Assembly: GCA_963674475.2 (NCBI GenBank) | Contig: CAXXFQ010000008.1 | Coordinates: forward strand, 558,001-622,000 | DNA length: 64,000 nucleotides | Reading direction: 5' to 3' | DNA from: CAXXFQ01 sp963674475 | GTDB taxonomy: Bacteria; Planctomycetota; Planctomycetia; Pirellulales; Thermoguttaceae | Shown here: in pieces, positions 22,834 to 32,279 of the stretch | Position numbering within the stretch: position 1 is the first letter of the stretch | Layout of the letters: each line of letters begins with the position of its first letter | Notes under the pieces: generated by a model | Told to the model about the DNA's origin: nothing | The model's database searches: none | The model's input: the letters and a program-made list of their open reading frames with translations, nothing else | Made by a program: the position numbers and the translations under genes

Positions 22834-25800
22834 ATGACACGAATCAACACTAACATCAGCTCGATGACTGCCCAGAAGACTCTGGGGCAAAACAATTCCG
22901 ACATGCAGACCGCTTTGACTCGATTGAGTACCGGTTTGCGAATCAACTCCGGCAAGGACGATCCGGCCGGTTTGATTGCTAGCGAAACGCTGCGGAGCGA
23001 CATTCGGGCGACCGAAGTTGCCATCTCCAACAGTGAGCGGGCCAACCAGATGATCGCGACGGCCGACAGTGCGCTCGGTCAGATCGGATCGCTTTTGATT
23101 GACATTCGCGGTTTGGCCACCGAAGCGGCCAACACGGGTGCGGTCAGCGAATCGCAGATTGAAGCGAACCAGCTTCAGGTCAACTCGTCGTTGGACGCGA
23201 TCGACCGAATCTCGCAAACGACCCAGTTCCAAGGCCAGGCGTTGTTGGACGGTTCGCTCGACTTCCAGACCCAGGGCATTTCGAGCTCGCAGATCACGAA
23301 GGCGGAAATCCATCAGTGTGCTTTCGGCACGGCCAGCCAGATCGACATCGCGGTCGACATCGAGAGCCAAGCGACCAAGGCTGAGTTGACTTACGACAAC
23401 GCCACGGTTACCGAAGACACGATGTTGAGTATCACCGGTTCGGGCGGAAACCAAAGCATCCAGTTTGGTGCGGGTAGCTCGATCAACGACATGGCGGCTG
23501 CGATCAACCGCGTTTCGGACGCGACCGGCGTCACGGCGACCGCCGAGGGCGTGCAGGAATGGGACGCCGCGGCCGGACAGGTGACCGTCCAGAGCTGGGG
23601 CGATAATAACGACATCACGATCACGGCCAACGATACGGGCGAAGCGTCCGGGTCGTACTTCGTCAACTACACCGCCGGTGCCGATGGCGATGCGACGACC
23701 GCGACGATTACCGAATCGACCGTCGACGCCGAAGGGAATGTGACCGCCGGAACGATTAATGTCACGCTCGGCACCTCGGCCGGAGTGGGTGCTGCCACCG
23801 CGAACTACACCATGAACACGGCTGGGACGGCCGACTCTGGAACCATCGCTGGTGCCACTTTGTTTGGTGGTACTAGTGACGACTTGACATGGACTGCGAA
23901 CGGGGTTGGTGAGGGTACGGTTGAAGGACCGACGGTGAAATTCGTCGATGCTGGAGATGGAGGTGCCACGGCCTACACCTATGATGCCAATAACAATACC
24001 TACTATGCGAGTTGGGACTGGATTAATAATGACATTGATTCTGACGATGTAGCTGGCGGTTTCACTGGAGCGGGTGGTGCTCTGCATACCTTTGCTGCTG
24101 GCACGGATGATGAAACTGCAAATAAAGCTGCTCTCTCCGTCGCAAGTGGCGCGGTGACGGCCGGAACCAACGGTTTCGAAGCAGGCAACAGCTTCACAGT
24201 GGCGGCTAATAGCACCGGAGCCGAAGTGGCGCCGATGAAAGTCGTTGTAATCGACGGGACCGGCGATGCTGCCTATGATGAAACGACCAACACCTACTCG
24301 GTCCAATTGGATATCAGTGGTGGTACGACCACCCTCGCTGCTGACGCATTGGCTACTACGCTTACTAATCTTGGCAATGCAGCTCACACCTTTACGGATG
24401 CTGGCGGTGGTGGCAATCTCGTCGTTACCAGTGCCGGTTCGACGGTTGCGACCGGTTTTGAAGTGACCGCTACCAATACCCAGGTTGGGACCGATACGGT
24501 CTCGGCCGGTACGCTCACCGCGACGGCGAATGATGTCATTGACGCGATCAATACCGCTCAGGACGCGATCGCCGGTGGCGATGCCAGTGCGTATTTGTTC
24601 GACGTCACCAGCGCGGCTGGCAACGACGGAACGGGCTTGGTGGCCCTTTCGGAAGTCTCGGCCCTGGTCGGCGACAATCCGGGTGAACAGCCCGACGCCA
24701 ACAACATGCTCCAGTTCCAGGCTCTCGACGGCATGCGGGACATCAGTCTCGTCGCCAGTGCCCCGAATCAAGAGCTGTCAATCGATCTGAACTCGGCCGC
24801 GCCGGAATACGCCCAGGCCAGTGCAGTCATTGATACCGGGCTTGCCAACGGCACGTTCGAACTTTATGCCCTCGATCCAGGGGCTGCCGGAAATCAGACC
24901 ATTGACATTGCTTGGACTGATGCCGGAGCAGCCGGAAGTGGCAATACGGTTACTTTGGCCGGAGGTACTCTTACTCTCGACGTTGAGCAAGACGCAACTA
25001 TCAACGATGTCATTGATGCCATCAACGCTGAAACGGGTCTCGGTATCGGGGCACGGTTGGTGGAAGCCGATCCGGAAGCCGGAACCGGAACCGTTGGTGA
25101 TGGAACGGAGACGGTTAACACCATTGCCGATGGTCTTAAAGTTAATGATGTTAGTACAGACCTCACCGGTGGTGTGGTCGACGAAGGCACGATGATCATC
25201 AATCTGGCGACCGACGCGGCGGGTAACGTCACGACGACGGCCAACGAGCTGGCGACGTTCATCAACGGCAGCACCGAACAGGCTCTCCAAGATTTCCAAG
25301 TCATGGTCACCAACGCCGGTGGCAGCGACGGAACGGGGGCCCTCTCGGCCACGGCGACCGACGTCAAGTTCGACCCGGCCGGAACGACCTACGCCGACGC
25401 CAACGCTACAGCGACGACCCACGCCGCCAACGGTTCGGCAGCCCAAATCGATATCACGGCCAAGACCGAAGGGTCGGCTTACGACGGCGTCACGGTCCGC
25501 ATGGTCCAAGACACCGCCCTGGATGACGGAGCGGTTGCGGTTGCCTTCTCTGAAGACTCCAACACCCTGCTGGTTACCTTCGACGGTACCGTGTCTGCCG
25601 AAACGGCTGCCGCGGCGATCAACACCGACGAAACGGTTGGTGCCTTGTTCGAAGCGGTCGCGACCGCCGGGGAAGGCTCGGGATCGGGCGCGATCGCCGA
25701 TGGCGACTTTGGCGTCCTCAGTGGCGGAACGACTCGAACGGCCGTCTCGGGAGCCCCCGAACTGGAATTGATCGGCGGTGTCGATGCCGGGACCAGCACG

Positions 25801-26508
25801 GACGACGCCATCTTGACGTTCTCCTCGGCCAGTTACGGTTCCGACGCGTTTGTCGACGTCCAAGCGGTTGGTGAAAGCAATTTCGCCGTCACCGACAGCG
25901 ACGGGAATACCGTCACCCGAGATAGCGGTACCGACATTGTCGCCCGGATCAACGGGATGAGCTCGGTCGGGACCGGTCTTGACGCCGAATTGAACTCGTC
26001 GTCGATCCAGATCAGTCTCTCGATCAACGAGAACGCCCAAGCCGGTGACGAATTCAGCTTCTCGATCACCGGTGGCGGTGCCACCTTCCAGCTCGGCCCG
26101 GAAATCGTCTCGAACCAGCAAGCTCGACTCGGCATCCAAAGCGTCTCGTCCACCAGCCTCGGTGGCGACGATGGCCACGGATTCCTCTATCAGCTGCGAA
26201 GTGGTGAAGCGGCCGACCTGTCGGCCGATCCGTCCGGTGCGGCCACGATCGTCAACGACTGTATCGATCAGGTCAACAACCTTCGCGGTCGACTTGGTGC
26301 GTTCCAGGCGACGACGTTGGACGTCAATATCGCGACCTTGAGTGACACGGTCGAAGCTCTGACCGAAGCCGAAAGCTCGATCCGCGACGCCGACTTCGCC
26401 AAGGAAAGTGCCAACCTGACGCGAGCTCAAATCCTCTCGCAATCGACCACCACGGTCTTGGGGATTGCCAAACAACAGCCTAACAACGTTCTCTCCTTGC
26501 TCCGTTAA
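22834..26508 (+). CDS. fliC: Flagellin, giant form
   Basis: 1224 residues, more than twice the usual length. The N-terminal D0/D1 part (MTRINTNISSMTAQKTLGQNNSDMQTALTRLSTGLRINSGKDDPAGLIASE, then NSERANQMIATADSALGQI) and the C-terminal D0/D1 part (ATTLDVNIATLSDTVEALTEAESSIRDADFAKESANLTRAQILSQ, ending VLSLLR) are typical. Residues about 180-1090 are Ala/Gly/Thr/Asp-rich surface domains with several IN-like units (INDVIDAINAE; AETAAAAINTDE). AAGGAGG ten bases before the ATG fixes the start. Stretches near 23830-24480 and 24820-25170 use codons (GCT, GGT, ACT) unlike the flanks, suggesting a mosaic origin. A terminator follows. Confidence 0.95.
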   Translation: MTRINTNISSMTAQKTLGQNNSDMQTALTRLSTGLRINSGKDDPAGLIASETLRSDIRATEVAISNSERANQMIATADSALGQIGSLLIDIRGLATEAANTGAVSESQIEANQLQVNSSLDAIDRISQTTQFQGQALLDGSLDFQTQGISSSQITKAEIHQCAFGTASQIDIAVDIESQATKAELTYDNATVTEDTMLSITGSGGNQSIQFGAGSSINDMAAAINRVSDATGVTATAEGVQEWDAAAGQVTVQSWGDNNDITITANDTGEASGSYFVNYTAGADGDATTATITESTVDAEGNVTAGTINVTLGTSAGVGAATANYTMNTAGTADSGTIAGATLFGGTSDDLTWTANGVGEGTVEGPTVKFVDAGDGGATAYTYDANNNTYYASWDWINNDIDSDDVAGGFTGAGGALHTFAAGTDDETANKAALSVASGAVTAGTNGFEAGNSFTVAANSTGAEVAPMKVVVIDGTGDAAYDETTNTYSVQLDISGGTTTLAADALATTLTNLGNAAHTFTDAGGGGNLVVTSAGSTVATGFEVTATNTQVGTDTVSAGTLTATANDVIDAINTAQDAIAGGDASAYLFDVTSAAGNDGTGLVALSEVSALVGDNPGEQPDANNMLQFQALDGMRDISLVASAPNQELSIDLNSAAPEYAQASAVIDTGLANGTFELYALDPGAAGNQTIDIAWTDAGAAGSGNTVTLAGGTLTLDVEQDATINDVIDAINAETGLGIGARLVEADPEAGTGTVGDGTETVNTIADGLKVNDVSTDLTGGVVDEGTMIINLATDAAGNVTTTANELATFINGSTEQALQDFQVMVTNAGGSDGTGALSATATDVKFDPAGTTYADANATATTHAANGSAAQIDITAKTEGSAYDGVTVRMVQDTALDDGAVAVAFSEDSNTLLVTFDGTVSAETAAAAINTDETVGALFEAVATAGEGSGSGAIADGDFGVLSGGTTRTAVSGAPELELIGGVDAGTSTDDAILTFSSASYGSDAFVDVQAVGESNFAVTDSDGNTVTRDSGTDIVARINGMSSVGTGLDAELNSSSIQISLSINENAQAGDEFSFSITGGGATFQLGPEIVSNQQARLGIQSVSSTSLGGDDGHGFLYQLRSGEAADLSADPSGAATIVNDCIDQVNNLRGRLGAFQATTLDVNIATLSDTVEALTEAESSIRDADFAKESANLTRAQILSQSTTTVLGIAKQQPNNVLSLLR

Positions 26509-26557
26509 GCAAACTTTGAAGAACGCCGTTTAGGCTAAAAAAGACGCTAATTTTTTC

Positions 26558-26596
26558 CCGGCCTGCCGAGTTTCGTCTCGGTGGGCCGGTTTTTTT
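26558..26596 (+). terminator. Intrinsic terminator of fliC
   Basis: CCGGCCTGCCGAG (26558-26570) pairs with CTCGG-TGGGCCGG (to 26589) around a TTTCGT loop, followed by seven T. Confidence 0.88.
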
Positions 26597-26784
26597 ATGG
26601 TTCTTTTAGAAAATACCCCCCCCGTACAGAGGTTTTTCGCCCCGGCTTCCTCGAAATCACGGCATGGGCGGCTTGAGAAAGTTCCCCCAGATTAAGGCTT
26701 TCTTGCCCCATTTGGGAATCTATGCTTTAATAGCCGGATGGAAGCGGAACATAAAAAGAGGATCTCGGATTCAGACGGCATCAT

Positions 26785-27495
26785 ATGGCTATACGGTTTT
26801 GCTGTCCCAACGGACATAAACTGAACGTAAAAGACGAATTTGCCGGCCAGCGGGGGGTATGTCCCCATTGCCAGGCCCGGTTGGTCGTGCCGACGCGCAG
26901 TACCCTGCCGGAGACGCCGCAAAAGGACGCTGCGCCGACCGGTCCGGTCTCGGCTCCACCGCCGCCGCCACCGCCCGCGCCACGCGATCCGATCCTTGAT
27001 GCGCCGGGGGCCCAATGGTATGTCACCTCCGGCAAACAGCAGTTCGGCCCGGCCGACGGACCGACCTTTCGCGGCTGGATCGCCCAAGGACGGGTCGCCG
27101 CGACCACGTTGATCTGGCGCGAAGGGTTCGATGACTGGGTCGAGGCGGGCAAACTGTTCCCGGCGCTCAACGAGCCGTATGAGCCGGTCGAGGTCGAAAC
27201 GCCCGAACCGACCGCGCCGGAATTTCCGCCAAGGTCGCAAACGCCGTTGCAAACGCCGTTGCAAACGCCGTTGCAAACGCCGACCGGGACCGCCGGGCCG
27301 GTGAAGTCCAAGACGTCGGAGGAGGCCGGGTTGGAGTTTGCCGTCGCCGCGACCGATTGGATTCCGTCAAAAAAGAAGAAAAAACCGCGGGGCAAACGAA
27401 CCGGCCGTCCGAGCCGTCATCAACAGATCCGCTGGACCGTCGGTCTTGGGATCGCCCTGGTTGTGCTGGGCCTCATTTTCCTTTGGGTAGTGTGA
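26785..27495 (+). CDS. Zinc-ribbon/GYF-domain protein with C-terminal membrane anchor
   Basis: 236 residues. Residues 1-37 form a zinc ribbon (FCCPNGHKLNVKDEFAGQRGVCPHCQARLVVP). A poly-Pro stretch follows, then a GYF_2-type domain (about 76-125: WYVTSGKQQFGPADGPTFRGWIAQGRVAATTLIWREGFDDWVEAGKLFP). A low-complexity part has QTPL repeats from a 12-bp DNA repeat (27238-27282). The C-terminus has a basic stretch and one membrane helix (WTVGLGIALVVLGLIFLWVV). This layout suggests a cytosolic adaptor held at the membrane. The stop is 7 bases before the ATPase gene, so the two probably act together. Exact role unknown. Confidence 0.8.
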   Translation: MAIRFCCPNGHKLNVKDEFAGQRGVCPHCQARLVVPTRSTLPETPQKDAAPTGPVSAPPPPPPPAPRDPILDAPGAQWYVTSGKQQFGPADGPTFRGWIAQGRVAATTLIWREGFDDWVEAGKLFPALNEPYEPVEVETPEPTAPEFPPRSQTPLQTPLQTPLQTPTGTAGPVKSKTSEEAGLEFAVAATDWIPSKKKKKPRGKRTGRPSRHQQIRWTVGLGIALVVLGLIFLWVV

Positions 27496-27502
27496 GTCAA
27501 AC

Positions 27503-28978
27503 ATGAATCTCCAATCGTTTCTCGAATATCACGGGATCGTCGCCAACCCGTTTGCCGACGAAGATGCCCAGACCGACCTGGTCTTCAAAGGCCATTGCAT
27601 CTCGAGTACCTACCACCCGACCTGGGACAAGATTTACGGCAACCCGACCGAACCGGCCACGGCCGTCGTGTTCGGCGAAAAAGGGGCCGGGAAAACGGCA
27701 CTCCGGATGCAGATCGTTCGCCATCTGGCCGATGATAACGCCGAGTCGCAAGAGGCCCGGACGTTCGTCGTCGAGTATGACGATTTCAATTCGTTCCTCG
27801 ACCGGTTTCGTGAACGGTTCCGTGGCCGTCGACGCAAGATGGACCGGGTCCTGGCCAAGTGGAAATTGTGGGACCATATGGACGCGATCCTTTCGCTCGG
27901 CGTGACCCAACTGGTCGATCGGATCTTGAAAACCAAATCGGCCGACCATCCGGCCGCCTGCGATCTGAAAAAACTGCCGACCGGGGAACTCGACGATTCT
28001 CAAGTGCGCGACCTGCTCTTGTTGGCCGCCGTCTACGACCAGTCGGGCGCCGAGACGTGTGATCGGCGCTGGCGCAAGCTGGCGAGGAAGCTGGGCTACT
28101 CGACTTGGAAGGCCCGGTGGGACTTTTTGCTCGGAACCGCCGTGACGCTGGGGACCGCCGCGATTCTGATCTGGCAAAATTGGTGGGACTATCTGACGAC
28201 TCCCTGGCCGTATGTCATCGCCGGTGCGTCGTGGGTGCCGTTTCTCTGGCGAAGCGTGAAGGCCTGTTGGCGTGGGTGGCGCGTGACCCGGCAGACGCGG
28301 ACGCTCAACCCGATGCGCAAGCGGCTCCGTCGGATATTGCGTCGGATGAACGATAACGACATCGTCGGGCAGCCGTTGCCGCGGGCCCAGCGTTCGGACG
28401 ATCGGTACGAGATGCTGGCCAAGTTCCAACAGGTGCTCACGACCCTCGGATTGCCGCGGATCGTGGTGCTGGTCGACCGGGTCGACGAGCCGTATCTGAT
28501 CAACGGGTCGAGCGAACTGATGCGCGAGCTGGTCTGGCCGCTTTTGGACAATAAACTACTAAAACATCCAGGGATCGGGTTCAAGCTGTTTTTCCCGGAA
28601 GAGCTGATTGGCTCGATCGATCGGGCGGAAAAATCGTTCCACCAGCGGGCCCGGCTTGATAAACAGAATCTGGTTCGTTCGCTCGAATGGACCGGCGAGT
28701 CGCTTTACGACATGGCCAACGCGCGGCTGGAAGCCTGTGCCAAGGGGGACACCCGCCCGGTGCTTTCGGACCTGTTGGACGAGTCGATCAGCCACGCCCG
28801 GTTGATCGAGGCGCTCCGCTCCTTGCGGGTGCCGCGTCATCTGTTCAAATTTTTGTACCGCCTCATGGTGGCCCACACGAACACCTACACCGAGTCGGAG
28901 CCATCGTGGCGGATTTCGGCCCAAACGTTCGAAGCCCAGTTGGCCCTTTATCAGCGCGAAGCGATCGAGTACCGCTAA
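27503..28978 (+). CDS. Membrane-associated P-loop ATPase (KAP/ExeA-like)
   Basis: 491 residues. The N-terminus HGIVANPFADEDAQTDLVF resembles the start of ExeA/TniB-like AAA ATPases. Walker A is GEKGAGKT (58-65) and a Walker B-like strand IVVLVDRVDEP lies near 320-330. Between them two or more hydrophobic helices (about 212-260, FLLGTAVTLGTAAILIWQNWWD and WPYVIAGASWVPFLW) would place the ATPase at the membrane, the layout of KAP-type NTPases. The C-terminal part is helical. It is preceded at 7 bp by the zinc-ribbon/GYF gene. Function unknown. A defence role is conceivable for KAP proteins but not supported by other genes here. Confidence 0.75.
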   Translation: MNLQSFLEYHGIVANPFADEDAQTDLVFKGHCISSTYHPTWDKIYGNPTEPATAVVFGEKGAGKTALRMQIVRHLADDNAESQEARTFVVEYDDFNSFLDRFRERFRGRRRKMDRVLAKWKLWDHMDAILSLGVTQLVDRILKTKSADHPAACDLKKLPTGELDDSQVRDLLLLAAVYDQSGAETCDRRWRKLARKLGYSTWKARWDFLLGTAVTLGTAAILIWQNWWDYLTTPWPYVIAGASWVPFLWRSVKACWRGWRVTRQTRTLNPMRKRLRRILRRMNDNDIVGQPLPRAQRSDDRYEMLAKFQQVLTTLGLPRIVVLVDRVDEPYLINGSSELMRELVWPLLDNKLLKHPGIGFKLFFPEELIGSIDRAEKSFHQRARLDKQNLVRSLEWTGESLYDMANARLEACAKGDTRPVLSDLLDESISHARLIEALRSLRVPRHLFKFLYRLMVAHTNTYTESEPSWRISAQTFEAQLALYQREAIEYR

Positions 28979-29112
28979 TTTCCGCTTTCATTTTTTTTGA
29001 TGTTTGCATAATCATTGAACGGTAGGCTTGGCTGAATATTTGAAAATCGGGCTCCCATTGGGCGCCCTCCGTTCATTCAATATGCAACGCTCAATAGGAG
29101 AAAAGAGACGAC

Positions 29113-29697
29113 ATGGACCCGTCCGAACCGCGGCCCCGTAGTATCGATTTGATGGAGCCGGAAAATTCGATTCTGGTGGTCATTGATTTTCAAGAACGCC
29201 TCGTTCCGGCCATGCGTGATTCGAAAACGGTGGTTTTCAACGCACGACGGCTCTTGGACGCGGCTGAACGATTCTCGATTCCTGTCGTGGCGACCGAGCA
29301 GTACCCCCAGGGACTCGGGCCGACGGTCAGTCAAATCGCCCAACGGATCACGACGCCGATTAAAGCGAAAAAAAGCTTCAGTGCCTTCGCCGCGACCGAT
29401 CGGTTCGACGCCTTGCGCGAGTCGGGCCGGGTCAACGCGTTGGTCTGCGGGATCGAGACCCACGTTTGTGTTCTGCAAACGGTACTCGACCTGATGGCCG
29501 ACGGTTGGCAGACTTTTGTGGCGGTCGACGCGGTTTCTTCCCGTTTCAAACAGGACGGCAAGATCGCGTTGTCTCGGATGGAGGCCTGTGGGGCGACGCT
29601 GACGACGACCGAAACGGCCCTGTTCGAGTGGTGTGCGACGGCCGATCACCCCGAATTCAAGGGGGTGAGTAACCTCGTTCGAGAAGTTCGGCCGTGA
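29113..29697 (+). CDS. Isochorismatase-like cysteine hydrolase
   Basis: 194 residues of the isochorismatase/nicotinamidase fold. The catalytic triad is visible: Asp in VVIDFQERLVPAM, Lys in AKKSFSAF and Cys in GIETHVCVLQTVLDL, with the usual cis-peptide context. The sequence is closest in style to the YcaC-like hydrolases of unknown substrate. It stands alone with a gap on each side. The start at 29113 (MDPSEPRP) has AGGAG about ten bases upstream. Confidence 0.85.
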   Translation: MDPSEPRPRSIDLMEPENSILVVIDFQERLVPAMRDSKTVVFNARRLLDAAERFSIPVVATEQYPQGLGPTVSQIAQRITTPIKAKKSFSAFAATDRFDALRESGRVNALVCGIETHVCVLQTVLDLMADGWQTFVAVDAVSSRFKQDGKIALSRMEACGATLTTTETALFEWCATADHPEFKGVSNLVREVRP

Positions 29698-29935
29698 ACG
29701 GGAATTTTCACTGAAATTCGCAAGTGCGCTTCGTTGTTGTGATTTGAGACCGGACCATTTATAATAACAGAGTTGCCGTTTCGCCAGAGCGGGGGCAACT
29801 CCTTCTTTTTTTGACGTTGTGCCGACTCGGAGATGATCGATTTTATATTCCGTGATTTGATCTTTCCGGCGGTTTTTGTTTTTTTCCTCGACAGACCTAC
29901 CTATTCCTTTTACCTTCCTATCTGGAGATCCAACG

Positions 29936-31243
29936 ATGACGCGGAAAGCTACTCGACGTGATTTGCTCAAAGGGGCCGCCCTGAGCGGAGTCAGTTACTT
30001 TTTGACCGGAAGCACCAAAAGCCTTGCGGAAGAAAACGCCAGCAAGTCGCCCAACGAAAAGATGAATGTCGCGGTGATCGGCATCGGCGGTCGCTCGCGC
30101 GGGATTTTGAACGAGGGGGTGAAGGCCGAAAATATCGTCGCGTTGTGCGACGTCGACGAAAACCGGGGTAAGGCGACCTTTAACGAGTACCCGAAAGCCA
30201 AAAAGTTCCGCGACTTCCGCAATATGTTTGACGCGATGCACAAGGAAATCGACGGAGTCGTCGTCTGCACGCCGGACCATAGCCACTGCATCCCGGCCGT
30301 CACCGCGATGCGCTTGGGCAAGCATTGCTACTGCGAGAAGCCGCTTGGCAATACGGTTTGGGAATCGCGGATGATGACCGAAGCGGCCAAGGAAAACAAG
30401 GTGGCGACCCAGATGGGAACCCAGATCCACTCGTTGGACAACTACCGCCGGGTGGTCGAGAAGATCCAGGCCGGAGCGATCGGTCCGGTTCGTGAGGTCC
30501 ATGTCTACAGCGGCGCCAAGTACCGTGGCACTTTGCCGACGGAATTTCCGCCGGCGCCCGAAGGGCTCGATTGGGATCGGTGGATCGGCCCGGCCCAGTA
30601 TCGTCCGTACAGCAATAAGATCTGTCCGTTCGCGTGGCGTGGTTTCTGGGATTACGGCAGCGGGGGACTGGGCGACTTCGGTTGCCACTACGGCGACTTG
30701 GCCTTCTGGGCCTTGAACCTGAAGTACCCGTTGACCTGCGAGGCCGAAGGACCCGAGGTCGATCCGGTTGTCACGTCGATCGGGTTGACGGTCCGCTACA
30801 CCTTCCCGGCACGCGGCGACATGCCCGCCTTGAAGTACACCTGGTACGATGGCGACGAACGTCCGGAGTTGATTAAACAGGGTAAAGTGGATAATTGGGG
30901 ATCGGGCGTTCTGTTTATTGGCGACAAGGGGATGTTGCATTCGAACTACTCGAAGCACGTCCTGTTGCCGGAAGAAAAGTTCGCCGATTACCAGGCGCCG
31001 GAACCGACCATTCCGAAGTCGATCGGCCACCAGAAGGAATGGATTGTCGCGTGCAAGACGGGCAGTCCGACGACCTGTAATTTCGATTACTCCGGTGCGT
31101 TGACCGAAACGGTCATGCTCGGAAAAGCGGCCTATCGAAGTGGCAAGAAGATCGACTGGGACCCGGTTAACCTCAAGGCCAAGGGATGCCCGGAAGCCGA
31201 CCAGTACCTCCGTCCCAATTGGCGACCAGGGTGGTCGATCTAG
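29936..31243 (+). CDS. Tat-exported Gfo/Idh/MocA family oxidoreductase
   Basis: 435 residues. The twin-arginine signal TRKATRRDLLKGAALSGVSYF is followed by the NAD(P)-binding fold MNVAVIGIGGRSRGIL, DVDENRG and VVVCTPDHSHCIPAVTAMRLGKHCYCEKPLG, the EKP motif of the family. The C-terminal substrate domain contains GSGGLGDFGCHYGDLAFWALNL. Exported Gfo/Idh proteins are expanded in planctomycetes and act on unusual sugars. Start 29936 is chosen because it gives the Tat signal and GGAGA lies upstream. Substrate unknown. Confidence 0.92.
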   Translation: MTRKATRRDLLKGAALSGVSYFLTGSTKSLAEENASKSPNEKMNVAVIGIGGRSRGILNEGVKAENIVALCDVDENRGKATFNEYPKAKKFRDFRNMFDAMHKEIDGVVVCTPDHSHCIPAVTAMRLGKHCYCEKPLGNTVWESRMMTEAAKENKVATQMGTQIHSLDNYRRVVEKIQAGAIGPVREVHVYSGAKYRGTLPTEFPPAPEGLDWDRWIGPAQYRPYSNKICPFAWRGFWDYGSGGLGDFGCHYGDLAFWALNLKYPLTCEAEGPEVDPVVTSIGLTVRYTFPARGDMPALKYTWYDGDERPELIKQGKVDNWGSGVLFIGDKGMLHSNYSKHVLLPEEKFADYQAPEPTIPKSIGHQKEWIVACKTGSPTTCNFDYSGALTETVMLGKAAYRSGKKIDWDPVNLKAKGCPEADQYLRPNWRPGWSI

Positions 31244-31270
31244 ACGTTTTTTCGTAGAATGAATTTTCGA

Positions 31271-31311
31271 GGGGGGAGGATGGCACGCGGCGATTCTCCC
31301 CCCTTGTTTTT
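31271..31311 (+). terminator. Intrinsic terminator after the Gfo/Idh gene
   Basis: GGGGGGAG (31271-31278) pairs perfectly with CTCCCCCC (31296-31303), followed by TTGTTTTT. Confidence 0.75.
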
Positions 31312-31348
31312 CCCTTTCCTGAATCTCTTTTCTTGGTTTCTTCTTTCG

Positions 31349-32164
31349 ATGCTTCTGGATCGCGAAGAGTATATCGAACAGGCCTATTTCTTTCGGACCT
31401 TGCAGGAACGGATGCAGCAGGCCATGTCGACGCAGGATCTGTTGGTCGCCATTCGGCAAGAGATTCTCGCGACGACCAAGCTGCCGATGGCACTGGAGTT
31501 CATGTCGCAAGAGCTTCGGTTGACCGGCGGGTTCGCTCCGGCGATGACGAAGTTGTCGCACTACTTCACGCCGCTTCAGGCTTATTTGGTGGCTGAGGCA
31601 GAGAGGGAGGGTGGCCGGTTCGACTTCCGAATCGCGATGGAGATTTTGCGTCGCGATGCCGAGTATCGGTCTGAAAAGCCGACGCCGCAGGGAGCGTTTC
31701 TCTTCCAGTTTGAGGTGCTCAGCCGTAACCGGTTGAGTTATTTCAAAGGGCTCCGCGCGGCCGGGCAAGACCCGATCTATGACGACGATTGGCGCGAGTG
31801 GATCGACATGGTCCATCGTCAGATCGGTCTGGTCGATTTCGCCGACATGATCTACGTGCGGAGCGAGTATTACGTCCAGCGTCAGGGGGACCCGGGCAAA
31901 CCGACCCTTTTTGGCGAGAAAGAAGGGCGGATCGCGTTGGCCAACCGGCAGAAGGACCCGTTGTATTTGTTTTCAGCGCTCCAGCGTCAGTTGGGTTATC
32001 CGAGCGTTCCTCGTCCGAAGAAGCTGTCGGAGACGTTGTATCAGATCCCGGCACTGAAGCGTCAAGTCGAGCGTCTCGAGTCGCGGTTGAAACTCTTGGA
32101 AGAAGAACAACGCGGCGGCATCAATATCGCCAAGTATTATGTCAAAGAGGAAGGGAAGTCTTAG
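31349..32164 (+). CDS. Conserved hypothetical protein with C-terminal coiled coil
   Basis: 271 residues, not recognised as a known family. It begins MLLDREEYIEQAYFFRTLQERMQQAMSTQDLLVAIRQEILATTKLPMALEFMSQELRLTGGFAPAM, is rich in charged helices and ends with LKRQVERLESRLKLLEEEQRGGINIAKYYVKEE, a short coiled coil. No signal peptide or membrane helix is seen from this start. An upstream in-frame start (31259) would add a hydrophobic stretch, but that stretch overlaps the terminator, so 31349 is preferred. It may be a planctomycete-restricted protein. Confidence 0.7.
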   Translation: MLLDREEYIEQAYFFRTLQERMQQAMSTQDLLVAIRQEILATTKLPMALEFMSQELRLTGGFAPAMTKLSHYFTPLQAYLVAEAEREGGRFDFRIAMEILRRDAEYRSEKPTPQGAFLFQFEVLSRNRLSYFKGLRAAGQDPIYDDDWREWIDMVHRQIGLVDFADMIYVRSEYYVQRQGDPGKPTLFGEKEGRIALANRQKDPLYLFSALQRQLGYPSVPRPKKLSETLYQIPALKRQVERLESRLKLLEEEQRGGINIAKYYVKEEGKS

Positions 32165-32279
32165 CGGGCCGTTTTCGCTTTTTTTTGGGAAAACGGACTC
32201 TGCTTTCCCTTTGGCGGCCGATTCGCTAAAATGGAGGTTTTGGATTTAACAAAACCGGTTCCTTTTTCCAAGATAAATC

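Noticed and set aside
27503..28978. Phage-defence ATPase system
   Set aside because: KAP-like ATPases occur in defence islands, but no nuclease, methylase or other defence gene is nearby.
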